NCBI GenBank assembly: GCA_019096155.1
Contig: JAHCVI010000001.1
Span: forward strand, 1,488,001-1,552,000
Length of the DNA: 64,000 bases
Origin: Staphylotrichum longicolle
Taxonomy: Eukaryota; Ascomycota; Sordariomycetes; Sordariales; Chaetomiaceae
Direction of reading: 5' to 3'
Made by a program: the position numbers and the translations under genes. The notes beneath the pieces were generated by a model. The model was not told the DNA's origin, searched no databases, and was given only the letters and a program-made list of their open reading frames with translations. Shown here in pieces: positions 31,950-43,426 of this stretch (position 1 is the first letter of the stretch; every line of letters begins with the position of its first letter).

Positions 31950-34142
31950 ATGATTTGCGCGCGATGCCGCCACGCCTTTGAATACATTGTCAGCAATGAT
32001 GATACATGGATTGCGGGTTCCAACAAGAGCCGCGAGCCGGACGGGCGGGAAGAGCAGGAAAAGTGGCACTCGTTTACGCATCATCCGACGCATGAAAGCT
32101 TCAGGGAGGCCATCGACCAGCGTTGCAGCGTTTGCATTGTCCTTTGGGAGGAACTGGCAGCTGAGCAACAGAGTCTACTCGTGGATGCGACTCGGACGCA
32201 CAAGGACAGCACGTCGGGGCCATCACGCGAAGCCAGCACCGTATTCATGAGTCAAAAGCGCCAGACGTATCCAGGGGGTTATTGTATCAACGTTTTTTTC
32301 CACTGCCCTGTGTCTGTGTCCGAAACCCCGAATCTGCCCATCTTCAGGCCTCGGTCTTGTGTTCTCATTCTTGAGCCCGTCGATGGTGAGACTTTCTTCC
32401 ATGCCAGACATTGCGGCGCCCACTAACCACAACTAGATGCCGGCGAACACCCCGGCGTGCTCACTGACCATACTCGATCGCCCGAGACCTTGTCCTTGGC
32501 TAAGCGTTGGGTTACCGAATGCGTCCGACACCACAAGAAATGCAATGCCGGTTCAGGGGACGCAACTTGGTATCCAAGTCGCCTCCTTGACCTGACCCGC
32601 GTCAGCGGCGCAGAACCGCCATCGGAGCAGACAGTATGTCTAATTGAAACGGCAAAGGTAACACCGGCTGGACGATACACGACCGTGTCCCATCGCTGGG
32701 GACCCACGGAGCAACTCCGGCTCACTCGCCACACGTACCCCCGCCTCGCCGACGGACTCCCGCTGAGGTCGCTACCGCAGCTCTTGCAGGATGCTATATT
32801 CGTCTCGCTAGAGCTGGGTATCCGCTATATGTGGATCGACCTGCTCTGCATCTATCAAGACGAGGACAATCGAGCTGACTGGCACCACGAGTCCACTCTT
32901 ATGAATCAGGTCTATTCGAATACCTTCTGCAACATATCGGCGGGTGACGCAAACGGCTGCCTTGAGTCCTTGTTCAGGCCTAGGGATACAGACACCTTTT
33001 TCCCGCAAGTCATTGAAGTGCAAATCGGGCATCGTGACGGCGAGACGCAGCTTCTTCGAGTCTACGACAGTGCCTACTGGCACCGGAGTGTCTCGCGAGC
33101 ACTGGTCAACACGCGGGCCTGGGTTCTTCAGGAGCGTTTCCTCTCGCCTCGCGTCCTCCAGTTTGACACGCACCAGGTGCTCTGGGAATGTCTCCAGAAG
33201 TCTGCCACGGAAACGTGCCCGAAAAACATCCCCGACCAGCTCGTGGGAAGGGACCACTTGATCTTTAAGAACCTCCTCCCTGTCGTTCAAACCACACGCG
33301 ATCCCGACAGCAGATTTCTCGCCAAGGTCAGACACATCTGGACGTGCCTCGTTAACGAGTACACTGCTTGCAACTTGACCGTCCCTAGCGACAAGCTCAT
33401 CGCCATCTCCGGCATTGCAAAACACATAGCTGCCCTTCTCCAAGACGACTACGTGGCGGGTATGTGGCGGAGCGCTCTCGAAGGCGAGCTCCTCTGGCAC
33501 CTGAAGCAATCAGGTCTACCAGGGAAGACCTCACGGCCTGCACAATATCGTGCTCCTTCCTGGTCTTGGGCATCGATTGACGGCTCGGTACTGCCAGGGT
33601 GGTCTAACACCAAACACTCGCTCATCAAAGTTGAGGAAGTGCATCTCGAGTATTTAACCGGGGATGTATTCGGTGCAGTGACGCGGGGGTGGCTTCGTTT
33701 GCGTGGCCCGCTTCGGCCGTTGCGACTTGTCCGCAAGAGCCTCGACCGCGGTCATGGATGGGAGTGGGACATCATCTTGGAGGGCGTCAAAGCAACGGCG
33801 CCCGAGATATCACTGACTGCACGTCTCTCCTACCCCACCTCACCAGAGCTTCGTCTCGACGTCTTCCAAGAAGGCTTTGAGGAAGAGAACGCAAATGACA
33901 TGCTGTTTGCGATGCTCGCCCGAACTGTCGTTGTTTCACATGACAAAATCAACGACAGGAGGCTGGAGATGCTACTGCTCAAGCTCATCGACAGGGAGAA
34001 AGCCATATTCGAGCGTATTGGCTACGCCAAGATCGGGAACTCGGCCGCAGAGGCAGTATTGGAGATACAGCGACCAGCAGACGCTCCGCCCCTGCCGAGT
34101 CTTGAGTATCGAGACGGGATGCACTCGATCTGTATTGTCTAG
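31950..34142 (+). CDS. HET-domain protein with N-terminal CxxC pair
   Basis: Intact, one intron (32386-32436, 51 nt), 713 aa. HET domains belong to fungal heterokaryon-incompatibility and related cell-death systems; whether this gene acts there is unknown. The ATG at 31950 begins MICARCRHAFEYI, and CSVC follows about 55 residues later, so two CxxC pairs may bind zinc. The HET domain covers about residues 225-390: GRYTTVSHRWGPTEQLRL, LQDAIFVSLELGIRYMWIDL, LCIYQDEDN, STLMNQVYSNTFCNISAGDA, and then TRAWVLQERFLSPRVLQFD. The C-terminal half (PSDKLIAISGIAKHIA, YRAPSWSWASIDGSV) is the usual extension of stand-alone fungal HET proteins. No NACHT, ankyrin or WD repeats are present. No frame breaks. 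Confidence 0.88.
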
Positions 34143-35266
34143 ATTAGATACCACCTCGTTGCACACTCAAACACACCCGCCCGCACTCACTTTCACTCCG
34201 ACGTTCGCTCAGTCACTCACATCTTACTCTCGCCCAACTCGCACACAGTGTCTCTTATTCTCTCTCTCGTTCACCACCCAGGCGCATGTCAACCTACGTT
34301 ACCATCCCGGCCCACCCCTAACCAAGCCCGACAGTCACTTACTGCCACAGTCACCCGACGTGAGAAATAACCACGGCTGCTTATCAGGCTAACGATCGCA
34401 GCGCAGCCCTTCCCCGGACGTGATATAGGTGAACGACGAGCAGCGTAAATATCATGGTGATAACACTCTACACTCCCGGGGTGCGAGAGACTTGGACACT
34501 GCTCCAGATGGACAAAAGCGCTGTCGTCCTAGCCTTGACTCGAGTTAGACCCGCAGAACTGCTAACCCCTTTCTCATTCCACAGACCAGGTCATCTCTCC
34601 GGTAAAACACAAAACCGGGAATACCCCACAACGGAGCAAAAGGCTACTCATTTCAGGATATGTATATATATATTTGGGTATAGCCGTGTCTGCGTGTACG
34701 TCAAACAACGTCCCTCGTCTCCTCCACACTCTGCGCAATCTTCCTCCCCACCCAACAACAACAGCCATTTACAACATGACCAAGCAACCAACCAAGCAAC
34801 CAACCAACCGTCCCCTTCTAACCCCCCTGTACAACCTAGACAAGATGAGGGAAAAGCCAATGCAATCGGTATCATAATCTTCTTTGTCTCATCTTTCATC
34901 TTCTCCAACTCATGCAGGAACAAGGGGACGACAGTCGACAGAAAAACAAAGGAGAGAGTGAGAAAAGTGAAAAAACAATACGCCACCAATGATGATGCAG
35001 CCAAAACCCATACCAGAAACAGAACCAAGCCAGCCAAAGTAAGAGAAAAGAAAAAAACGCTTACACCCTCAAGACAAAACAAGTGGGAAAAACCAGGTAA
35101 AAAAGAAGCAGCAAAAAAGCAACGACCGTCCTCCCGCTATATACCTGAATGTCCGCTTTCACCTCCCCCCACCTCAACCCAACCCAACCCAACCACTTCC
35201 CACTTCCCCCCTTCCGTATTGTAAAAAAAAGACGAGAGGGCAAACCTTGACGACAAGACAACAGAC
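34143..35266. other. Intergenic interval between convergent HET and PAS-kinase genes
   Basis: About 1.1 kb between two 3' ends. A 256-codon plus frame (34454-35224) is Lys/Thr/Pro-rich and repeat-driven, not a credible gene. A CCAA/GCAA repeat lies at 34780-34809. Confidence 0.5.
34780..34809. repeat. CCAA/GCAA simple repeat
   Basis: About 30 bp built from CCAACCAAGCAA units in the 3' region. Confidence 0.8.
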
Positions 35267-38200
35267 TCAATCCATCTGGCACCACGGGTGGGCGAGCACC
35301 TGGTCGATGGTGTAGCGCTGCTCGACGTCGCGGTCGAGCATCCGGCGGATCAGGTCGATGCTCTCGTCGCTGATGGTGTAGGGCACGCGCAGGTCGCGGT
35401 CCATGATCTCGTCGATGCTGTAGAAGGGGTTCTCCTTGTAGATGATGGTGTAGAGCAGGATGCCGAGGGCCCAGACGTCCTGCTCCTTGCCGCCGTAGGG
35501 GCGGCCGGCGAGGACTTCGGGGGCGGCGTAATCTGCCCCGTGATTTGTCAGCTTCATACAGTGTCTCTTGTGGGCGAGAGGGAAAGGGGGATGGACTTAC
35601 CGATGGTGCCCACGAAAACATCAAAAGGCCCACTCTTGATGTACGCCGCGCTCCCGAAATCGATCAGCTTGATGCGACCCTCGCCGTCGAGGATGACGTT
35701 CTCGTCCTTGATGTCGCGATGCACGACCAGCGCCTTGGTGTGCAGGTGATGAATGGCGCGGGCGACCTGGACAAAGATGCTGCGGCTCTCCTGCTCGTCC
35801 ATGTTGGTGCGCAGCTCGATGTAGTCGAACAGATCCATGCCCGGCAGGCCGTGCGGCTCCATCTCAATGTAGTAGTTGACGTCGTCCTCGAAGAAGTCGT
35901 CCATCTCGACAATGTTGGGGTGCCGCAGCCCGTCTCGCTGGAGGTAGTCCAGCACGTGGATCTCGAGGGGCACGGTGCCCAGCCGCCGGTCGCGCGTCCA
36001 CGTGTCGACGAGGATACGCCGCTTGGTGACGTACTTGAGCACGCACTTCTTGCCGGTGTTGCGGTACCTAGCCAACTTGACCTGCCCATACGCGCCCTGG
36101 CCCATATCCTCCAGGATGATAAAGTCGTCGATGGATTTTTTGTGCGGCGGAGGCGTCGACTTGGCGGGCGCGATCTGCTGCTCCTTGCGCGGTTCCGACG
36201 CCCGCTGCGAGCCTGTCAGTTTGGCCGCGGCTGTGAAGGCAGCGTCTTTCAGCTGCCGTGCCAGTGACGGAGCCTTCACCTCCTCCTTCTGAGACTCGTC
36301 TGAATCGGATTGCAGCTCCATGGGTGTGTGGATAGGCGTCTGGCCTGGCGATGGCTGGTGCAGCGGGGTGGCCGTGCCAGAAAGCAGGGGTGACGAGATG
36401 CCCAAGTTTGTCCGCGAAGCATGAAGGTGCCTTGAGTAGGTGATCCACAGCGCATAAACCATCTCTGTTTGCGCGACAACGAACGTGTCGCTAGCCTCGC
36501 CGGATGAGGATTCGTCATCGCTGTTCTCCAGTATGGCCTCGCTGTGCGTCGTGACTTGCTTTTCGCTCTTCACCACCCGCATCTGTATGTCAATCCTGAG
36601 CTGAGAACCATCCCGGTGCCTAGCAGGAAGACTCTCAGGGCGCAAAAAGCCCGTGGCAGCATCCGGCTGGCCTTCCTCGAGCGCCAGAAACGCCGAGGCC
36701 TTTCGGAATGAGTGTTCGGGGATCACAATCCCTTCAACGAGATGGACGCCGTCACGCTCGGTGAGAATCCGGAGGATCTTGTCAAAGTTCGGGACCAGTT
36801 GGTTGATCGACAGACCGTCGGGCTTCTCGTGGCCAAACAGCGCGCCGCAAAACACCGAGTTTGAGCTCTTGATGGTCAAGTCTTGGGGGCAGACCACGAT
36901 GATGCCCGCAATATGCGGGAAGCTCGACACGCGCAGTTCAGTGGAGCCCCGGACCTGCTGCACCGTCGCCGGGATGTTGATTCGGTCGCAGTTGCGGCAG
37001 GTGTAGTACCGCTTCCTGGCAATCTCCCGGTAGTCGACTTCCCCGAATCTTGGGTCGATGCCTTGCCGTGGAATCCGGGGGATCAGTCTGCCAACGTCCA
37101 AGCCAGGCTGCAGGTTGTCATTCCCCCAGATCGGGCCCAAAGCCCCCGAGAGCTTGAGAACGGTTCCGTCTTCGTCGACATCGACGTACGCGACATCCTC
37201 GTGTATTTCCTCCAGCACCCAGATCAAACCCACGCGTTTCTCAATGACCCAAAAGCTGGCAGATCCAGTCGCACCGTTTCGTTTCTGGTAAACTAGCTGT
37301 CAGCGTCACACACACATCAACCAGCACGGTCTCCCTCTACTAACTTGGATCGGGACCACGTCGCCACAAAGCAGTACGCCTCTGGCTTTGCTGCCATGGC
37401 TGTGGCCCGGCTTTGGCGGTTTTGGATCACCGCTGTGAATAGTTGCCGGCCGTCTTCCGGTCTTGGGCGTTTGCGTCCGAGAGTTTGGCTTGCTTAGAAG
37501 CTTCGCCGTGATCCCACCAGCGCGAGCGCCAAGCAGACTTGATGTCCGTACGGCGGGGGTCGGCTGCGAAATCTCGCTTTCGGATCCATCCCCAACATCC
37601 TCGCGAATCCCTTTCTGCAGCTTGCCGACCAACCACGCCCGTCGTTCGTCCTGTACTACCTCCAGGATGCCCATTTTCCGGACCTCGGCCGTCGTGACAC
37701 CGAAGAGCAGGCAGGCAAGATCATTGGCAGCAATGATTGTCCATGGAGGTTTTGACTCGGTCGTGAAGATGGCTTGAGCAGCAGGCACCCATCTCGTTTG
37801 GTGACCATGTAGGGCGGGGGCTCCAGCGGGTGACGAGTTCAGAGCGGGGGAAAAGGGCAGCGATGACCTGTGCTGCGGCTGTGGTGGTTGCTCGACAGCA
37901 AGGAACGGTTGTGCCATCACATCCACGAGCTTTTGCTGTACTGACACGTGGACCGTGTCTGTATCCGTCAATGCTCGTTTCAACTCGCTCGGGCGTCTCG
38001 AAGGCGGCGGAGACGTCTGCGCAGTCGTAGTGCTCTCGTTAGTTGTACCGCTCTCGTGGGTCGGCGTCCTCGACGAGGTTTCGGACCCCGTGCCGTCGCT
38101 GGCTAGAGGTCTGGGCCGCGGATCCAAGGTCAAGGCTGATTTGCCCCTTAGGGAGCTCAAGGTTTCGATAGGCGCCGGATCCGTTGGGGAGATAAGGGGA

Positions 38201-38992
38201 CTCCTCTCAAAGGGCTCAGGACTTGAGGTCCGCGGAACGAACACCTTGTCGAAGACGTTGGTGTCTGAGACGGTGGCCGGTCCCGTCAACGGCCCTGTAA
38301 CAATGCTGGGATCTCCGTTCGGGAGGTTTCCGGCCCCTACCAGGTGCGCCTTGGCCAACAAATCCAGCATATTCTGAGTCTCCACGTCGCCCGTCACCCG
38401 TGCCTGAGCACTCGCTATCCCGGCATTCGACGAGGCGGACCATGCCATCCGATCCCTCATAAACTCCATCGACCGCTTCAGGACGTTCTGGCGGTTGTGT
38501 ATCAGGTCTTCGGACTGGTGTGCGAACGAGAAGGAATGGAGCGATTCGGACGGGAAGCGCGAGAGGTCTTCTGTAAAGGCGGGGGAAGTCGGACATGGTG
38601 AGAGCGGTGCGCAGTGGTCCAGGAGCACGGTGGTGGAAGATGACCGCGTTATTGTGCCAAAGGAGGGCGTCCGGCTCGACGACGGCAGAGTCGGGGTGCG
38701 CATCGGGTTGTGCTGTTGACGGATGCGTCGGAGCCCGGACATGCCCAGCCCATGGTCGTGGTCCGTCATGAGAGAACTCCTGAGAACACGAGCGTGTCAG
38801 CACCAGCGATGAACCAGGGCGGGACCCTTGCTTGCTCGACTGCCGCGCAACAACAAGCTCCATCCCGCAATAGCAACCGTCCCTCCTTCCCGTGCTTGTT
38901 CAGGCTGACCTTGACATTGAGTCATACTCGGCGGCTGCCGCGCCGGCGTCGAAGGAGAAGCGGACGCGGGCCTTCTCAGAGTTGTCGCCCAT
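35267..38992 (-). CDS. PAS-domain serine/threonine kinase (PASK/Psk type)
   Basis: Intact spliced gene of 1155 aa in four exons: 38910-38992, 37345-38779, 35601-37284 and 35267-35532. The first exon codes MGDNSEKARVRFSFDAGAA and joins in frame to SSLMTDHDHGLGMSGLRRIR; without it the start would be 38769. A Ser/Pro-rich region precedes a PAS domain at about residues 360-420 (PPWTIIAANDLACLLFGVTT, RKMGILEVVQDERRAWLVGK). A second sensor-like segment follows (YYTCRNCDRINIPATV, ELRVSSFPHIAGIIVVCPQD). The kinase domain is at the C-terminus: DMGQGAYGQVKLARY, KKCVLKYVTKRR, VVHRDIKDENVILDG, IDFGSAAYIK, DYAAPEVLAGRPYGGKEQDV. Yeast Psk1/Psk2 adjust sugar use and translation; a nutrient-sensing role here is inferred. 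The first donor is GTCAGC, slightly off consensus. Confidence 0.9.
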
Positions 38993-41900
38993 GGTCCCGA
39001 GATTTCCTGTGCTCCGGTTCTTGGGTATTTGCAGAGCAGGAGCAAGCCTCTGGCGGGCGCGTGCCTCGGGGCTGTGCCGTGTGTCGTCACCTATCGCAGG
39101 GTGCGCAGTGCGCCTCAGTCAGCGCAAGTCGGGCGCAGGCCACCGCATCGGATGGCCTCGAGGTTTTGCCTGCCGAGGGGTGTCGCGGAACAGGCGGCGG
39201 CGCAGCGATTCCAACAAATCCCAGCAATTCAAGCGATTCCGACTCACCATTGTCCGGGTTTCCGCCGCATACACCGAGCATAATTGGAGCGAGAGAAGTC
39301 GGCCCAGGTCTAGAGAAAAACAAAGGGAAAGTCGCCAGTCTCCTCGAGTGGGATGAGGAGGCAGTTGGTGGCCGGCAGAGGGCGATCGAGTTGTCGATGG
39401 AGAAATCGGTTGGTGGGGTCCAGGCTGCGTCGTGAAAGGACAAGACAAGCCACGGCGCAATGCCAGGTTTAAAGGGCCCGTGTCAGGCGGTCCCTAGGAT
39501 TCCGCTGCGGGCGGCTTGGACGCCTCGAAGTTCGGATTCAAGCAAGGGCGGCCGTTTCGGCTGTCGACAGTCAACCACCGGGATTCTTTCTTGCTGGAAT
39601 GCAATGTCTCGCAGGGTACAGTGGCAGGGACGGTTCGTAAATTTTGAGTAGCTTTGCAGGACTGGCGAAGGGTGCGCAACCGGAGATGCATGGCATGCAA
39701 GTCTAAGACGATGGATGGTATTGGGTGTGGGTGGACTGCCTCATTTTTTTTCTCCTCTCCGGGGCTGCAGCGATACGCTGTGCCACCGCTGCCAGATGCC
39801 CTAGATACACAGCTCAAAAATCTACGCAAGACCAAGAACAACACGTGTGATTCTGCTGATTTCCGGGGCAAAATGGGGCTTCAGTTAAGGCGAGTTGGGC
39901 CGCCGTGGTGGTTGTGAATGCGGCCCAGGTCAACAGAGTATCGACTTTGTCAGAGCATGTTCTGAATCTGCATTGCAGCGCGGGTGGCCCACTGCCCAGA
40001 GATGAGATGGCCACCGTTGGACACAGTGCCAACACAGTATCGTATTCGAAGTCCCGGGCATCCACCGACACCGCTTTGGCAATCGCAACATGACAGCTAA
40101 ACGCTGCAGTAAGGAACGTAATGCGGGCATCGTTCAAGCCCGACATCATCGCAACATGGAGGCGCAAGACAAGCTTGGCGGAACTTTTCCATGATGGCAA
40201 ACAGCATGGATACTGTGTCCGTTGCGCAAACATGATCGGGCAGATGCCAACGAACGATGGAGCGGGCCGCCCAGGCCCGAAACAACCCACTGTGGTAAAA
40301 AATCGCACTGTTGCCCGCGTCGCCATCTTTCGGTTCCTGGTTTTGTCCGCTCCTTCTGCCGCTTGGGGTGTTGATGATTACGAGGAGTCGATTTCGAGTC
40401 CACAGCATGTGAAAGATCCGTTCAACTGTAGACACGAATGTCTGGTCTTCATTTTTTCTCTTTTCTCTTTTAACGCTCTGTCTTGCATTTTGACCACCTC
40501 GATTCCAATTCAAACGTGTGTGTGCTGGAGACAGACCAACTCGCATCAAACCCTCCAGAGCCCTCCCAGGGGACACAACTGGACTTCGGTCCTAATCTGT
40601 CGTGCAGCGGCAACCCGCAGCCCTCGCTGCTGCGGAAACAGGCGGCCGACGAGGTCATCGTGCAGCCGGTTTTGTGCCTGATTTGATGATCATTGCCTTT
40701 CCTCGGAGACTGACTGGCCTTGGCTGCCGGGAAGTTCACGGCAGGCACAACGAGATGCTCCGCAGACATTCATTCATTCTTCATCATTCATGCACCGTGA
40801 GGGCAATGCCAGCCATCATCCCTCGCGGGTTGAGACAGCCACCCCACGTTTCGAGGGTTGTCCTTCCACATATTGATACGCTGGCCTCCCAAGGCGAGGA
40901 CCACACCGAGCCAAGAACCAGACAAGGCCGAATGCAAGATGCCGGTAAATCCGTCAGGCGACAACAAGCGACCGCCGCCGGCAGACAGGCATGACAGGGC
41001 CCAGGGTTCGCGGTGGGGTGATGGAGTCAGCTGCTTCGCTTCCAGAGACCGCAACACGTGCTCTGGTGAATGCAGCACCGCCAAGAAAGTGTGGGTTCGG
41101 CGGCAAGCTGGCTCACGGCTGGGCATCATCAAATCGGTTGGCGGGGGTGAAACGGCATTTTGGGAACAGACGGCCCGACACCACCGGACTCCGCTGCCGG
41201 AGGCCGGGTCGTCCGGCCCAGGATTCCTCAGTCCCGGGTGGCCGGCTTACGCCCCGCGCTGCAGCTGAAACGGCCCGGCGGGGGTTACAGGTTCCTGGAG
41301 TCCCGCCGCCGTCCTCAGCCGTCCCATTCCTTCGACCGGCATAGTGGACCAGCGAGACAAGCACCAACCTGCACCTGGAGCTGAGACAAACCAGACACGG
41401 CGTTCCCGTGCTGCCCTGGTCGCGTGGCCAAAGCTTCCAAGGCTGCACAAAAGCACAAAGGCAGTTGCGAGGGGTCAGATGAGACGGGTGTTCGCAGCGA
41501 GTCATGTCAGCGGATCTCAGGCACAGCACAGCCCTCAGTGAACTCCGTACAGCAACGCAACCGTCCCACTCCTGACGTCGTAGCACCCTTTTACCAGATT
41601 CCAGCTGCTGTCATTTCAGCCGAACGTGAAACAGGCGTCTGGAGACTCTGACGGACCCTCGGTGGTCAAGTCACCCGGTTGACGACACAGTGGAGAGAGA
41701 CAGGGAGACCGCCAGCGATCATCCAGATGGGTGTGGTGTCTGGCGGTTTGCGCCTAACATTCGTCGCGGGTTAGACCAAGGCTGCGGTGTGTCGCCAAGG
41801 CCATCGAGAATCCCAATCCTCTGGCACAAGACCCATGTCTTAGCCCACATGGTGATGGGTCCGTTACTAAAGTATGGAGCAAATCCTGCATGCACTATGC

Positions 41901-43426
41901 GGACCCCGATCAACAAAAAGTTTGAGTTGAGGGGAATCTGGAGGCAGCTGAGGCTGGCATCCATTAAGGCAAAAGCATGATAAGATAAGCACCCCTCACC
42001 ACTCACCCCACCTTCCCGATCCAATGTCTCTGGGCTCCCCCAGCTTACAAGTCACCACAGCCAATCGATGCCATTTGCCTAAGTCACGAACTCCCCCAAC
42101 GGTGCCACGGAGGCGGTCAGATGGGGAAGCACTAACGTTAGGAGCTGGTCCGGCCCGCTTCCAGTGTCTTTGCGCTACTGAGACGGCAAGTCGTCCAGAC
42201 ATGCGCGCAAGCCGAATCGCCGCGCCCAGACCGCGCTGTGCCCCTCCATCGCCAATCGACGACTGCGGGAAGCCCAGTCGGATGGCGCGATAAAGGCGCC
42301 GTGATTTTCCTTGTCCCATGTCCCTGCTGAGCTTGAGAACCTGGAAGGTTGGCTGGCAAGGCTGGATAAAGGGGGTGAGGAGCCGAGGGAGCTAAGCTCA
42401 GGAAAGCAGCGAAAACAAGCAATCGCCTCGTATTTGGCAAGGGCAGGCGGGCGAGCACGCGGTTGGCATTGCCTAAGAGTGATAAATCCCTGAAGGGCAG
42501 CAGCACGTTGCCCCTCCTTCCTTTAACCACTCATGTTCAATCCACACGGGATTTCTGGGATTTCTTGCCCCATTGCTTGTCCTGCTTGCCTCGCTCTCCT
42601 GCCCCGTCGAGTTTGCCCCGTCCTGAAAGACCCGGTGACACTCAATCATTGTCCCGGTCGTCTCCTGGAGGCGCTTATCCGCGCTCCTCAGACGCCGCCC
42701 CGTCCAGCCGTCTCCAAAATCTCCAACTGGTGGCTCGGAGGAGAGAAGTGCAGTCACCAGCATCCTGCCACAACCTCGTTATGCCCTCCTAGTCATGCTC
42801 TGATCGGCCGCCACCGAGAAACAAGACCCAAGTCCGATCATCACTACTGTTTCATCAGCGCCGTGGTTCTTGCACTGCATGCAGAACTGAGAACTGCGCG
42901 CTGAAAGGACTGCAAGCGTTCTGCATACTCCGCACTCGGTCGCTGGTTCTTTGTTAGCCACAAGGGACGGGAACCCAAGGACCCTGCTGGACACGTCCGT
43001 TGGAGATAAACTTTCGTTTGTTGAGGCGGCTTCCCCGACTTCCCCCTTGCAGCTCCGTCCGTGCTTCTCGCCCAACCCCACCATCGATATCATTCCTGGG
43101 TCTCCTTGACATCGCCACCTGCCGGGACACCAATCTCGAACCGCAATTGGGAAGGTGGAGGAACAGGGTGCCCCAGATTTTTTGTTTTAGATATTATTCT
43201 TGAGCCTTCGCTCCCGCCATCCCACGTCCCCGGGACGACAGCTCTTCTTTTCCTCTTGTCCCTGATCTGATCACTCAACAATTGTGCCGCTCCGGAAACA
43301 GTCCGTCCCCCATGGCCGGCTCCGAGATGATGCACGATGAAATCGCCCCTCCTCTGAGTCGGCAGTCCCGGATGACACCTTGACCAGCGATGTGGCTCTT
43401 GAGAATGGGATAGAACGAGGCTGAAG
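38993..43426. other. 4.4-kb gene-free interval between divergent PAS-kinase and F-box genes
   Basis: No supported gene. Open frames are at most about 240 codons and overlap on both strands without domains. It probably contains long leaders and promoters for the two divergent regulatory genes. Confidence 0.45.

Noticed and set aside
34454..35224. 256-codon Lys/Thr/Pro-rich frame
   Set aside because: Driven by A-rich and CCAA repeats in a 3' intergenic region.
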